From assembly GCA_000381585.1 (NCBI GenBank), contig KB906735.1, forward strand, positions 356,836-420,835: a DNA stretch of 64,000 nt, given 5' to 3'. How positions within the stretch are numbered: position 1 is the stretch's first letter; every line of letters begins with the position of its first letter. Made by a program: the position numbers and the translations under genes. Below, piece by piece: positions 33,238-41,939 of this stretch. Under the pieces are notes generated by a model. It did not search any database. It had not been told where the DNA came from and worked only from the letters and a program-made list of their open reading frames with translations. Source of the stretch: Acidobacteriaceae bacterium KBS 83. Lineage in GTDB: Bacteria > Acidobacteriota > Terriglobia > Terriglobales > Acidobacteriaceae.

Positions 33238-34119
33238 CTAGTGGGGCAGGTTTTCGGTCCACTGGAGGATGGCGTTAGCTAGTTCGGCGCGCTGGCCGGA
33301 GTAACTGTGGTCGGTGTCCCAGTGGCGTTCGGTGATGTGGGTGTCACCGGCCTTGGCGAGGGCTTCGGCGAGCGCATGGTCGGAGGGTGCCAGGCCCTCG
33401 CTGGCGGTGATGACGAAGACCGGCCGCGGGGCGATGGATGATGCGAGATTGAGGAAGTTGAGCGCCTGCTCGTGAGCGCGGATCTCGCGCGCGAGCGCGA
33501 GACCGCTGGTGCCGGCGAGCGGGGCAAGGTTGTTGTCTTTGCTCAGCGACTTCGCTTCGTTCTCGGTGGTTGGGGCGGCGGTCCCGATGTGGCGGCGGGT
33601 GTCGTAATCGGCGCCGATGTTCCAGGCGGAGATGAGGACTGCGGCAGCGACCTTCGGATTATGCGCGATGGCCGACGCGGCCATGTATCCGCCCATGCTA
33701 TGGCCGATGACGACGATGCGGTTCGGATCGATGCGGTATTTCTGCGCGTTGGCGGGATCGAGGAGGAAGGCGACCTGGGTGTCGGCGTCTTCGGCGGCGT
33801 GCTCGAAGGAGAAGTTGCCTTTGACGCCCCACGATCCGCGGTAGTGCATGGCGAGGACGTTCCAGCCATGGGCGCGAAGGGTCTGCGCGATATCAAGGTT
33901 CTGCTCAAAACCCGGGAAGCCGTGAAAGATGATCGCGGTGGAGTGCGGGCCGGGACCGGCTGCGAGGTAGAAGATCCCGAGCAGAGTACTGCCATGGCTG
34001 GGGATGGTCATCTGCTGCGTGGCGGCGGGCACGGCGGTTGCAGCGCCGGCGTGAGGAATGGGGGCTGCGGTGCCAAACGCGGTGACGGTGCAGAGGGCAA
34101 GGGCGTGCAGTGCTTTCAT
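33238..34119 (-). CDS. Secreted alpha/beta hydrolase
   Basis: 293 residues from the ATG at 34119, which opens a signal peptide (MKALHALALCTVTAFGTAAPIPHAGA). A GTG at 34161 sharing the upstream stop (GTGA) would add 14 residues and blur the signal. The fold is marked by TAIIFHGFPGFEQNLDIAQTLRAHGWNVLAMHYRGSWGVKGNF, the nucleophile elbow VIGHSMGGYMA, and a late His in DTDHSYSGQR. It could be an esterase or dipeptidyl-peptidase-like hydrolase. It follows two membrane genes on the same strand and may be in their operon. Confidence 0.85.
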   Translation of the reverse strand: MKALHALALCTVTAFGTAAPIPHAGAATAVPAATQQMTIPSHGSTLLGIFYLAAGPGPHSTAIIFHGFPGFEQNLDIAQTLRAHGWNVLAMHYRGSWGVKGNFSFEHAAEDADTQVAFLLDPANAQKYRIDPNRIVVIGHSMGGYMAASAIAHNPKVAAAVLISAWNIGADYDTRRHIGTAAPTTENEAKSLSKDNNLAPLAGTSGLALAREIRAHEQALNFLNLASSIAPRPVFVITASEGLAPSDHALAEALAKAGDTHITERHWDTDHSYSGQRAELANAILQWTENLPH

Positions 34120-34157
34120 GGGCGGCCAGTATACGCGGTGATCCTGGGCGAATCCGC

Positions 34158-34874
34158 TCACGCTGTCGCGGGTTCCTCACGCTTTGAAGTGCGATGGTTC
34201 GGCAGAAGGAAGCCGACCGCAATGATCCAGATGAAGCCGGGAAAGCGGGTGAGAGGAACGAGGAAGAGAAGCTTGGGGAAGACCAGGTGCAGCCAGCTGA
34301 ACTCGCCCGCGGCGGCGAGGAAGAGGCCGAGAATGATGACCCACCTAGGCAGCACGCGCATGAAGGCTGCGGTGACAGAGACGCCAGCAATGAGAAGTCC
34401 CATGGGAATGGAGAAGCCAGGGCTACCGAGTCCGTAAGCGAAGTAGTAGAGCGCGAGCAGCACACCGGGATACACGGCGACGCCGGGATGGATCATGGTC
34501 CAGGTGGCCATGGCGCCGACCATACCGTCGAAGACAACCAGGAAGCCACCGAGGAGCGCGATGCAAGTGCCGGCGGCGCGCGAGCCGAGGAAGTGGAGTC
34601 GGCTGACGACTGCAGCGGTGAAGATGCCGAGACAGATCATTGCGCCGAGCTGCAGAAAGATACACAGAAGCACGCGAGCGCCGTAGTTCTGAAAGTACGG
34701 AATGATGACGGAGGCGGGCTCCCACGGGCCGGGCCAGTAGGGCTTCGCGTACATGCCGGTGACGGGATAGAGCCCAACGCAGAACAGCACCGTATAGAGG
34801 ACGGCGAGCATGCCGGGGTGCGGACCCTGGTGGACAGCCGCGGTTGGTGTGGCCGATTTGATTTGCGTGTTCAT
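34158..34874 (-). CDS. Multi-pass membrane protein of unknown function
   Basis: 238 residues from the ATG at 34874, which has AAAGGGG five bases upstream. About six or seven spans (for example LAVLYTVLFCVGLYPVTGMYA, VLLCIFLQLGAMICLGIFTAAV, CIALLGGFLVVFDGMV, WVIILGLFLAAAGEFSWL, FPGFIWIIAVGFLLP). No motif recognised. It lies between a DUF2306-like membrane gene and a secreted hydrolase in the same direction, downstream of a TetR-controlled divergent region, so the three probably share the TetR-regulated promoter. Confidence 0.7.
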   Translation of the reverse strand: MNTQIKSATPTAAVHQGPHPGMLAVLYTVLFCVGLYPVTGMYAKPYWPGPWEPASVIIPYFQNYGARVLLCIFLQLGAMICLGIFTAAVVSRLHFLGSRAAGTCIALLGGFLVVFDGMVGAMATWTMIHPGVAVYPGVLLALYYFAYGLGSPGFSIPMGLLIAGVSVTAAFMRVLPRWVIILGLFLAAAGEFSWLHLVFPKLLFLVPLTRFPGFIWIIAVGFLLPNHRTSKREEPATA

Positions 34875-34901
34875 GCGTTCCCCTTTCTGCACGATTCGCG
34901 A

Positions 34902-35612
34902 CTATACGAATGCGGTGCGTCCGCGAGTGCGGAGCCAGAGTTCGATGAGGACCGTGTTGAGCGAGAAGCCGATCCAGAAGGCGATGCCGAAGAACTGTTC
35001 GGGCGTGAGGTGGGTGAGGCGCGAGGTAGCGAAGAAGACGCCCATGATGGGACGCGTGGTGGCGATGCCGAGCAGGATGGCAATGGCGCGGAGCATCCAG
35101 CGCTGGTGCTGCTGGCGGTCCCCGCTGCGCGTGAAGGACCAGGCGCGATAAAGCGCGAAGAGGAAGAGCGTGTTGAAGAAGAGGACGGCAGCGCGCTCGA
35201 GCCATCCGCCGATGGCGTGGCTGCTCATGGCGTAGGCCGTGAGGCCGACGATGATGCCGAGCGCAAAGATGACGCGGCCGAGCACGATCGAGTCGCGTGT
35301 GCGGCGCCAGAAGAGCAGCGGCAGAAGCAAGACAAAGGCGAGAGCGCAGAGGATGTGGACATAGGTGAGGATGGCGTGCGCGCCGAAGTAGGCGTCGAGG
35401 CCGGCGAGTTGCGGCGGCGCCTTTGGGCTGGGCGGCGTAGAGAGCGCGACGACACGGCGGAGAACGACGGCGAGGGCGATGGCGATCGAAAACCAGAAGC
35501 CGACCTTCAAACCGAGTGGGAATCCGAGGGGAAGCTGCACGCCCGCGCCTCTTCCCTCCCCTGATCGATTCCGTTTCGTGCCGATCAGATTGCCAGTCGG
35601 ATTGCCAGCCAT
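34902..35612 (-). CDS. Membrane protein (DUF2306-like)
   Basis: 236 residues from the ATG at 35612, preceded by a purine-rich AGGAAGGGAGGG. About seven spans; conserved-looking histidines occur in YFGAHAILTYVHILCALAFVLLLPLLFW and AMSSHAIGGWLERAAVLF, followed by QQHQRWMLRAIAILLGIATTRPI. The His-bearing spans recall DUF2306-type membrane proteins, but this is a tentative match. It is the first gene of a minus-strand operon divergent from tetR, with the palindromic operator between. Confidence 0.65.
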   Translation of the reverse strand: MAGNPTGNLIGTKRNRSGEGRGAGVQLPLGFPLGLKVGFWFSIAIALAVVLRRVVALSTPPSPKAPPQLAGLDAYFGAHAILTYVHILCALAFVLLLPLLFWRRTRDSIVLGRVIFALGIIVGLTAYAMSSHAIGGWLERAAVLFFNTLFLFALYRAWSFTRSGDRQQHQRWMLRAIAILLGIATTRPIMGVFFATSRLTHLTPEQFFGIAFWIGFSLNTVLIELWLRTRGRTAFV

Positions 35613-35645
35613 CGGGCCCTCCCTTCCTATGAGTTCCATTTTCAT

Positions 35646-35674
35646 ATTTCATTTAACTTATTGTCAAATGAAAT
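35646..35674. promoter_or_regulatory. Palindromic operator/promoter between tetR and the membrane operon
   Basis: Perfect 9-bp inverted repeat ATTTCATTT (35646-35654) and AAATGAAAT (35666-35674), 11-bp spacer, in a short AT-rich gap between divergent genes. A promoter reading toward tetR can be drawn: TTGTCA at 35661-35666, 17 bases, TAGGAT at 35684-35689. It would start transcription within a few bases of the tetR GTG, so the mRNA may be leaderless. The repeat covers the -35 region, as expected for autorepression. Confidence 0.65.
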
Positions 35675-35695
35675 TTTAAACTCTAGGATGCAAGT

Positions 35696-36304
35696 GTGAC
35701 TAAGCGACAGGCAGAGCCGGTGAAGCGGCCTTATGAGTTGGGCAAGCGGCTGGAACAGATGGGCGAGAGCCGCGCGGCGATTCTGCGGGCGGCGAAGCAG
35801 CAACTGGCGGCAGATGATTATCGGGGACTGACGATGGCGTCACTGGCGGCAGAGAGCGGTGTGACGCGGCAGACGATCCACAACCTCTTCGGAACCAAGA
35901 CAGGTGTGCTGGAGGCGGTGTTCGACCTGATCGCGCTCGAGAGCGGCATGGAGCGGATGCGCGAAGTGATGATGCTGCCACCGGGCGATGCGCAGTTGCA
36001 ACGGTTTGTGGAGATCTTCTGTGGCTTCTGGGCAAAGAACCGGCTGCTGATCCGGCGGGTGCATGGGATCGGGGCTATCGATCCGGAGTTTGGTGTGGTG
36101 ATCGAAGCGCGAAACCACCGGCGGCTGATGGCTGCTACGCGGATCGTCCAGAGAATGAGCGGGGACGACGAAGCACAGAAAGCCGCGATGCTGACGGCGC
36201 TGACGTCGTTCGAGTTTTTCGATGCTCTGGCCGAGAGCTGCGGGGATGAGGCGGAGGTGGAAGCGATGGTGCTGCGGATAGCGGGTAGTGCGCTGACGAT
36301 CTAG
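35696..36304 (+). CDS. TetR/AcrR-family transcriptional repressor
   Basis: 202 residues from a GTG at 35696. The N-terminal DNA-binding domain (about 25-72) has RAAILRAAKQQLAADDYRGLTMASLAAESGVTRQTIHNLFGTKTGVLEAVFD, the TetR helix-turn-helix. The C-terminal ligand domain is family-variable (ALTSFEFFDALAE). It faces a three-gene membrane/hydrolase operon across a gap with a perfect inverted repeat, so it very probably represses that operon and itself, released by an unknown small molecule. Confidence 0.9.
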   Translation: MTKRQAEPVKRPYELGKRLEQMGESRAAILRAAKQQLAADDYRGLTMASLAAESGVTRQTIHNLFGTKTGVLEAVFDLIALESGMERMREVMMLPPGDAQLQRFVEIFCGFWAKNRLLIRRVHGIGAIDPEFGVVIEARNHRRLMAATRIVQRMSGDDEAQKAAMLTALTSFEFFDALAESCGDEAEVEAMVLRIAGSALTI

Positions 36305-36610
36305 GCGCCCGGCACCAGTGGTATGCACTCGCGATGTATTCAATGACTACGTCGGTACGCTGATTCAAAAGGAACGCAGTGGTCAGCGCCGGTCGCCGGG
36401 CGATGGTCGATCTTGATTGAGATCAGCCTGATCTGGCGGGCGTGTCTGTTTCCCAGCGTTGATATTCGCGTGTTATCAGAGGGGCTGGATATCCCGAATG
36501 ATTTAGCGATATAAGCCAGCCATTTGAGGAAGGATCGCAATGGGTCTCCTGAGTGAGTGCGAGAAGCAAGTAACAATTCGTCGGCTGATTCCATTTACAG
36601 GGGCATCATC
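36305..36610. other. 306-base convergent gap, no supported gene
   Basis: Between tetR and the convergent SulP gene. One 84-codon minus-strand frame (36594 to 36340) exists. Its part SFLKWLAYIAKSFGISSPSDN looks protein-like but I cannot place it; a degraded mobile-element fragment is possible. A minor hairpin-rich stretch lies near 36395-36440. No terminator with a T-run is clear. Confidence 0.35.
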
Positions 36611-38320
36611 TCAGAGTGGCCGGCGCTCGAGATCAAGAGCCAACTCCGGGCCGATCCCCCCGAAGTCTCCGTGGATCTGCCGCGCGCGGGCCAGGGCTGC
36701 CTGAACGTGTGGCAATACGTTCTCTTTCCCCACCGCCTTCAGGAAATCGGATTGTGAGATGAGCCGCGACGGTTGTTCTCGCGCGCCACAGAGCAGAAGC
36801 CTTTTGCCCGCTTTATGGAGCCGATCGGAAAACTGTTCAAGGGCGTGGATACCAGTGGCATCCAGCGCTGTCATATTGCGAAGGCGCAGAATCACCACGT
36901 CTGCAAACTGATTGAGATTGCTGGTGGCGTCCGCGAGTTTTTCGGTCGTCCCAAAGAGGAACGGACCGTGAATACGAAGAATGGTCACGTTCGAAGGAAT
37001 GTCTTTGTCCTGGAGAATGTGGGCTTGCCCGTCTTCCAGATACTCGGGCGTCACGGCTGCGACGGTGGTCGTCTCCGCGATGCGGTAGATATATAGGAGG
37101 GCTGCAAGCGCCATCCCCACTCCGACGGCAACCGTCAAGTCGGCGAGCACGGTAAGGGCGAAGGTCGTATACCAGACGGCAATATCGGTCTTCGACAGGT
37201 GAACGATTGTGCCGATCTCCCGCCACTCTCCCATGTTGTAGGCCACCACGAATAAGACGGCCGCCAGAGTTGCCAACGGTACAAAGCGGGCCAGCGGAGC
37301 AGCGACCAGAAGAATCGCGAGCAGCGTGAGCGCATGGATCATACCCGCCACCGGCGTGAGTGCGCCGGAGCGAATGTTCGTCGCTGTGCGAGCAATCGCC
37401 CCGGTTGCTGGGATTCCCGCGAACAATGGAGAGGCGATGTTGGCGACGCCCTGTGCTACCAGTTCCACGTTCGAGTTGTGATGATCTCCGCTCATGCCGT
37501 CGGCAACGACAGCGGAGAGCAGGCTTTCAACTGCCGCAAGCAGTGCAACTGTGAATGCCGACGGAAGTAACGGCAGGATGTGTGCCGTCTGAAAGCTCGG
37601 TAAGGCGAAGTGCGGGAAGCCCTGCGGAATGCCACCGAACTTGCTGCCGATGGTCTCAATGGGCAGGTGGAAGACTGCCACCAGAGTCGTTGCCAAGAAG
37701 AGCGCGACGATCGAGCCGGGGAGCCGCCTCGTCAGCCGCGGCCAGAACAACACGATGGCGAGCGAGCCCGCTGCTAGAGTCACGGTCTGCCAGCGCGTGG
37801 TTTCGGCATAGTGGAGGAGCATCCTGACCCGAGGGATGAACTCGCTGGGGATCGCCGGCGTTTTCATGCCGAGGAAATCTTTGATCTGGGTGGAAGCGAT
37901 CAGCAGCGCTATGCCGTTTGTAAATCCGATCGTAACCGGGCGAGGGATGTACTTGACGGCTGCACCTAAGCCAGTGAAGCCCATGACGAGCAGCAGGACG
38001 CCGGCCATCATTCCGACCAGCGCCAAGCCACCCACGCCAAACTTTACGACGATTCCAGCGACGATCACGACGAACGCGCCGGTAGGGCCGCCGATTTGAG
38101 TGCGTGAACCACCCAGCGCTGAGATCAGGAAGCCGGCAACGACTGCCGTATATAGGCCAGCCTGCGGAGGCACGCCGGACGCGATAGCGAAGGCCATCGC
38201 CAGAGGAAGAGCAACCAAACCGACAGTCAGCCCGGCGACAAGGTCATGTGAGAATTGCCTGACGGTATAGCCGCGAAGACACTCAATGGAACGAGGAAGC
38301 CACCTTTGCGCAGAGCTCAT
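36611..38320 (-). CDS. SulP-family anion transporter with STAS domain
   Basis: 569 residues. The transmembrane part (about 25-420) shows the SulP signatures DLVAGLTVGLVALPLAMAFAIASGVPPQAGLYTAVVAGF, GGPTGAFVVIVAGI and YIPRPVTIGFTNGIALLI. The C-terminal cytoplasmic STAS domain (about 440-550) reads NVTILRIHGPFLFGTTEKL, then LRNMTALDATGIHALEQFSDRLHKAGKRLLLCG. The family carries sulfate, bicarbonate or other anions; which one is unknown. The start overlaps the stop of the upstream arsR-type gene by four bases (ATGA), so they are co-translated. Confidence 0.92.
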   Translation of the reverse strand: MSSAQRWLPRSIECLRGYTVRQFSHDLVAGLTVGLVALPLAMAFAIASGVPPQAGLYTAVVAGFLISALGGSRTQIGGPTGAFVVIVAGIVVKFGVGGLALVGMMAGVLLLVMGFTGLGAAVKYIPRPVTIGFTNGIALLIASTQIKDFLGMKTPAIPSEFIPRVRMLLHYAETTRWQTVTLAAGSLAIVLFWPRLTRRLPGSIVALFLATTLVAVFHLPIETIGSKFGGIPQGFPHFALPSFQTAHILPLLPSAFTVALLAAVESLLSAVVADGMSGDHHNSNVELVAQGVANIASPLFAGIPATGAIARTATNIRSGALTPVAGMIHALTLLAILLVAAPLARFVPLATLAAVLFVVAYNMGEWREIGTIVHLSKTDIAVWYTTFALTVLADLTVAVGVGMALAALLYIYRIAETTTVAAVTPEYLEDGQAHILQDKDIPSNVTILRIHGPFLFGTTEKLADATSNLNQFADVVILRLRNMTALDATGIHALEQFSDRLHKAGKRLLLCGAREQPSRLISQSDFLKAVGKENVLPHVQAALARARQIHGDFGGIGPELALDLERRPL

Positions 38321-38658
38321 CGAACAGTCTCCTGCGGCTTTTTGATTTCATCCAGCATCCCCAAAGCTTCCGTGAGGTGCGCGTGGAAGTAGGTGCGCAT
38401 CAGGTTCAAAACTTCAATGATGATGGGGTCTCGAACCGAATAGAAAACCTGATTGCCGACCTTGCGATTGGAGACAAGCTGCTTTGCTCGCAGCACTGCG
38501 AGGTGCTGCGAGACATTGGCCTGCTCCATCCCGAGTTTTGCGATCAAAGTTCCGGCGGAGAGCTCTCCGGGGCTGAGGAGTTCCAGAATGGCGATTCGGG
38601 TTGGATGAGCAAGAGCATGAAAGATGTCGGCCTTGAATCGTCGCAATGAGTCCTGCAT
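38317..38658 (-). CDS. ArsR-family repressor of the SulP gene
   Basis: 113 residues. Winged-helix core IFHALAHPTRIAILELLSPGELSAGTLIAKLGMEQANVSQHLAVLRAKQLVSNRKVGNQVFYSV with the recognition helix QANVSQHLAVLR. It has no cysteine at all, so metal or thiol sensing by Cys, the usual mode of ArsR/BigR/SqrR, is excluded; a histidine-based (HAHLTE) or other ligand mode is possible. It is followed with a 4-base overlap by the SulP transporter, and the inverted repeat just upstream is a likely operator for both. Confidence 0.9.
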   Translation of the reverse strand: MQDSLRRFKADIFHALAHPTRIAILELLSPGELSAGTLIAKLGMEQANVSQHLAVLRAKQLVSNRKVGNQVFYSVRDPIIIEVLNLMRTYFHAHLTEALGMLDEIKKPQETVR

Positions 38659-38662
38659 ATAA

Positions 38663-38678
38663 GAATATTACAATATTC
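38663..38678. promoter_or_regulatory. Inverted repeat upstream of the arsR-sulP pair
   Basis: GAATATT (38663-38669) and AATATTC (38672-38678) form a perfect 7-bp palindrome with a 2-base centre, four bases before the arsR start, in a strongly AT-rich stretch. This is the usual size and position for an ArsR-family operator. Confidence 0.6.
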
Positions 38679-38760
38679 ATATATTAATGACCCTAAGAAA
38701 CTTTCCGGCGTCGCTCGTAGAGGACGTCGTCGCGTAGATTTGAAGCCAGTTTTCGAATCG

Positions 38761-40308
38761 ATGGACCGACTCTCAAACCGCGATACCGATGTGCTCATTG
38801 TTGGCGCGGGGCCTACCGGCCTGGTGCTCGCGCTTTGGCTTGTCCGGATGGGCGCGCGGGTGCGGATTGTCGACAAGACGACGGAGGCGGGGACGACCTC
38901 GCGCGCGCTTGCCGTGCAGGCGCGGACGCTCGAGTTTTATCAGCAAATGGGGTTTGCGGAAGCCGTGGTCGCGACAGGGCGGAGGACGATTGCGGCGAAT
39001 ATGTGGGTGACGGGAAAGAAGGTCGCGCATGCGGTTTTCGGCGAGATGGGTCTGGGGCTGAGTCCGTTTCCTTATGTGCTGATCTATCCGCAGGACGAGC
39101 ACGAGCGATTTCTGATCGAGCGGTTGGGCGAACTGGGAATGGAAGTGGAGCGGCAGACGGAACTCATCCGCTTCGAAGACACAGCGGACAGCATGATCGC
39201 GCATCTGCGGAGGGCCGACGGCAGTGAGGAAGTGTGCAGCGCGGCGTACATCGCGGGGTGCGATGGGGCGCGGTCGACGATGCGCGAGGCACTGGGGATT
39301 AGTTTTCCGGGCGGGACCTACGAGCACATCTTCTATGTCGCCGATGTGGAGGCGAGCGGCGAGACGATGAACGGCGAGTTGCATGTCGCGATGGACCGAA
39401 CGGATTTCCTGGTGGTGTTTCCGTTGAAGGGCGAGCGCCGGGCCAGGCTAATCGGGACCATACGTCGGGAACTGGAGTCGCAAGCAGAAAAGCTTAGTTG
39501 GGAGGACGTGAGCAAGCGCGTGCTGGACTGGATATGCATCGATGTGAAGACGGTGCACTGGTTCTCGACCTACCGCGTGCATCATCGCGTGGCGGACCAT
39601 TTTCGTAAGGGTCGCGCGTTCCTGCTGGGGGATGCGGCGCACATCCACAGTCCGGTGGGCGGACAGGGAATGAATACGGGGATTGGCGATGCGGTGAACC
39701 TGGCGTGGAAGCTGGCGGCGGTGGTCGGGGGGCGAGGGGATGCGTCGGTTCTCGACAGTTACGAGCAGGAGCGTATGGGATTTGCGCGGACACTGGTGGC
39801 GACGACCGATCAAGCTTTTGTTGGAGTGACCAGCTCCAGCGCGATGGCGCGGCTGATACGGCTTCGCATTGTGCCGCTCGTGATACCACTGCTGTTCGCG
39901 TTCAAGGCAGTGCGGCGGGTCATGTTTTTAAGAGTCTCGCAAACCGCGATCGACTATGAGGGGAGCAGCCTGAGCGTGGGCTGGTCGGAGAGTGTGCAGG
40001 GGGGCGACCGCCTGCCGTGGGTGGAACACGCGAATGAAGGTGGGGACAATTTTGTGCCGCTGGCTTCCCTGGACTGGCAGGTGCATGTGTACGGCGAGGC
40101 GTCGAAGGAGATGCGGGCGATGTGCGCGACACGCAAGCTGCCGTTGCATGTGTTTCCGTGGCGTACGGAGATACGGCGAACAGGATTGTGGCGCAATGCC
40201 GCGTACCTGGTAAGGCCGGATGGCTATGTGGGGCTGGCGGATGCGGTGGGCAATCCTGCGGCGGTGATTTCGTATCTGGATTCACGCGGGATTCGTGTGC
40301 GGGAGTAG
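38761..40308 (+). CDS. FAD-dependent aromatic monooxygenase (UbiH/PheA-like)
   Basis: 515 residues from the ATG at 38761; a TTG at 38740 would add seven. FAD motifs are VLIVGAGPTGLVLALWLVRMGARVRIVDK (GxGxxG) near residue 10, AAYIAGCDGARSTMR (DG motif) and FLLGDAAHIHSPVGGQGMNTGIGDAVNLAWKL (GD motif). Hydroxylase families of this size oxidise phenolic or polyketide substrates with NAD(P)H; the C-terminal thioredoxin-like part is present (LVRPDGYVGLADAV). The substrate is unknown. It starts divergently from the arsR-sulP pair and is followed by a beta-lactamase-family gene. Confidence 0.92.
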   Translation: MDRLSNRDTDVLIVGAGPTGLVLALWLVRMGARVRIVDKTTEAGTTSRALAVQARTLEFYQQMGFAEAVVATGRRTIAANMWVTGKKVAHAVFGEMGLGLSPFPYVLIYPQDEHERFLIERLGELGMEVERQTELIRFEDTADSMIAHLRRADGSEEVCSAAYIAGCDGARSTMREALGISFPGGTYEHIFYVADVEASGETMNGELHVAMDRTDFLVVFPLKGERRARLIGTIRRELESQAEKLSWEDVSKRVLDWICIDVKTVHWFSTYRVHHRVADHFRKGRAFLLGDAAHIHSPVGGQGMNTGIGDAVNLAWKLAAVVGGRGDASVLDSYEQERMGFARTLVATTDQAFVGVTSSSAMARLIRLRIVPLVIPLLFAFKAVRRVMFLRVSQTAIDYEGSSLSVGWSESVQGGDRLPWVEHANEGGDNFVPLASLDWQVHVYGEASKEMRAMCATRKLPLHVFPWRTEIRRTGLWRNAAYLVRPDGYVGLADAVGNPAAVISYLDSRGIRVRE

Positions 40309-40365
40309 AGTGCTCCAACCTTGCGGCAAGGGGAACCTTCTCCCGCGGCTCGCGTATGTTTGCGC

Positions 40366-41871
40366 ATGCGCTGCATTCGCACCGCTCTTGGGATTCTCGC
40401 TACTCTTTGCATGCTTGTGGGCGCTTGCCATGCGGCCCCCTCTCCAAACGCTGAGCGGCGAATCACTCGGTTGGATGGAAGCACGATCACGCAGCAGCAG
40501 GTGGATGCGACGGTCAACCAGCTGCTCGAAGCTGCGCATGTGACGGGCGCGGGGATCGCAGTCTTCGAGGACGGCCGGATTGCGTACCTGAAGGCGTATG
40601 GGCTGCGAGATACGGAAAAGCGCCTGAGGCTGACGCCAGATTCGGTGATGACATCGGCATCGCTGAGTAAGGCGGCGTTCGCTACAGTCGTGCTGCGGCT
40701 GGTGCAGCAACACAAGCTTGACCTGGACAAGCCGGTCTATCAATATCTGCCGAAGCCGCTTCCCGAATATCCGCAGTATGCGGATCTGAGTGGCGATGTG
40801 CGATACAAAAAGATCACCTTACGGATGCTCTTGAGCCATACCAGCGGGTTTCCGAACTGGCGGGCGTTCGAGGACGACCACACGCTGAAGATCCACTTTG
40901 AACCGGGGACACGCTACGCGTACTCAGGCGAAGGAATTGAACTGGCGCAATTGGTCGTTGAGGCAGTGGCGCATGAGCCGCTGACGGCGCTGATGGAGCG
41001 GGAACTGTTCGCTCCCGTGGGCATGACGCGCACGAGCATGGTGTGGGAGCCACGCTTCGAGAGTGACTTTGCGAATGGATATGACGAGTACGGACGATCG
41101 CTGGGGCCGGAGAAGCGAACGCGGCCGAATGCCGCGGGATCGATGCAGACGACGCTAGACGATTATGCGACGTTCCTGACCGCGGTGATGCAAGGGAAGC
41201 TGTTGGACGCGAAGATGAGCGCGGAGATGCTGCGGCCGCAGATTGCGATCCGTTCCGCGCACCAATTTCCATCGCTCGCGACGGAGACCACGGCGGCAAA
41301 CGATCCAATTCACCTCAGCTATGGACTGGGGTGGGGACTGTATTCATCGGCATATGGGCGAGCCTTCTTCAAGGAGGGCCACGATGAGGGCTGGCGGCAT
41401 CTGGCGCTCTGCTTCGAGGGCAGCGGTGCGAAGAACAAGGGCGCCGGCATTCTCATCATGACGAACAGCTCGAACGGCGAGGGAATCTTCAAGCCGCTCC
41501 TCGATGCTCTGCTGGGTCCGACTCAGTTTCCTTTCAAGTGGGAGCAATACACGCCATATTCCGATCTTCCGCCGCTTCCGAAGTTGAAGGAACACAAGCG
41601 GGTGACGCTGACCGCGGCGCAACTCGAGAAGTTTGTGGGCAGGTATGGGTTATCGTCGCAAGTGGTGTTGACGGTGACTGCGGGGAAAGATCGGTTGTTT
41701 ATCCAGGAGAATGATGAGCCGAAGCAGGAATACCTGGCAGAGAGCGACCGCGATTTCTATTCCACCGCCTCGAGCGATGAGGTGACCTTTGCCCCCGCGG
41801 ATGGGAACGCGGCGCAGGTGATGATCCTGCATCTGGACGGCAAAGACGTGGCGGTCAAGCGGTTGCAATGA
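40366..41871 (+). CDS. Serine hydrolase of the beta-lactamase/PBP family (probable lipoprotein)
   Basis: 501 residues from the ATG at 40366. The N-terminus ends in LCMLVGAC, which can serve as a lipobox with Cys21 as the modified residue; otherwise a plain signal peptide. The active site is SASLSK (Ser99 and Lys102), followed by YAYSGEGIELAQLV (Tyr of the YxN-type motif). Middle blocks ITLRMLLSHTSGFPNW and LFAPVGMTRTS are typical of class C-like serine hydrolases. The C-terminal domain (VTLTAAQLEKFVGRYGLSSQ) is the extra beta domain seen in many of them. Whether it acts on peptidoglycan or esters is open. Confidence 0.9.
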   Translation: MRCIRTALGILATLCMLVGACHAAPSPNAERRITRLDGSTITQQQVDATVNQLLEAAHVTGAGIAVFEDGRIAYLKAYGLRDTEKRLRLTPDSVMTSASLSKAAFATVVLRLVQQHKLDLDKPVYQYLPKPLPEYPQYADLSGDVRYKKITLRMLLSHTSGFPNWRAFEDDHTLKIHFEPGTRYAYSGEGIELAQLVVEAVAHEPLTALMERELFAPVGMTRTSMVWEPRFESDFANGYDEYGRSLGPEKRTRPNAAGSMQTTLDDYATFLTAVMQGKLLDAKMSAEMLRPQIAIRSAHQFPSLATETTAANDPIHLSYGLGWGLYSSAYGRAFFKEGHDEGWRHLALCFEGSGAKNKGAGILIMTNSSNGEGIFKPLLDALLGPTQFPFKWEQYTPYSDLPPLPKLKEHKRVTLTAAQLEKFVGRYGLSSQVVLTVTAGKDRLFIQENDEPKQEYLAESDRDFYSTASSDEVTFAPADGNAAQVMILHLDGKDVAVKRLQ

Positions 41872-41909
41872 ATTGAGCGTTCGCTTTGAAGTTCCCACTT
41901 GACATCGAC

Positions 41910-41939
41910 ACTTACCGTAAGCAATAACTTACGGTAAGT
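41910..41939. promoter_or_regulatory. Perfect 12-bp palindrome overlapping the start of an arsR gene
   Basis: ACTTACCGTAAG (41910-41921) and CTTACGGTAAGT (41928-41939) with a 6-base spacer. The right arm covers the GTG start at 41938. A -35 like TTGACA is at 41899-41904, and the spacer CAATAA lies where a -10 would be, so an autoregulated promoter is likely, with repressor binding covering promoter and start codon. Confidence 0.75.

Noticed and set aside
34194-35564. A 456-codon plus-strand open frame opposite to two membrane genes
   Set aside because: Highly Glu/Asp/Arg-rich composition typical of antisense to hydrophobic segments; the minus-strand genes have ribosome sites and membrane spans.
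36340-36594. 84-codon minus-strand frame between tetR and the SulP gene
   Set aside because: No ribosome site, no recognised family and no neighbour support; possibly a relic, so listed only as a gap.
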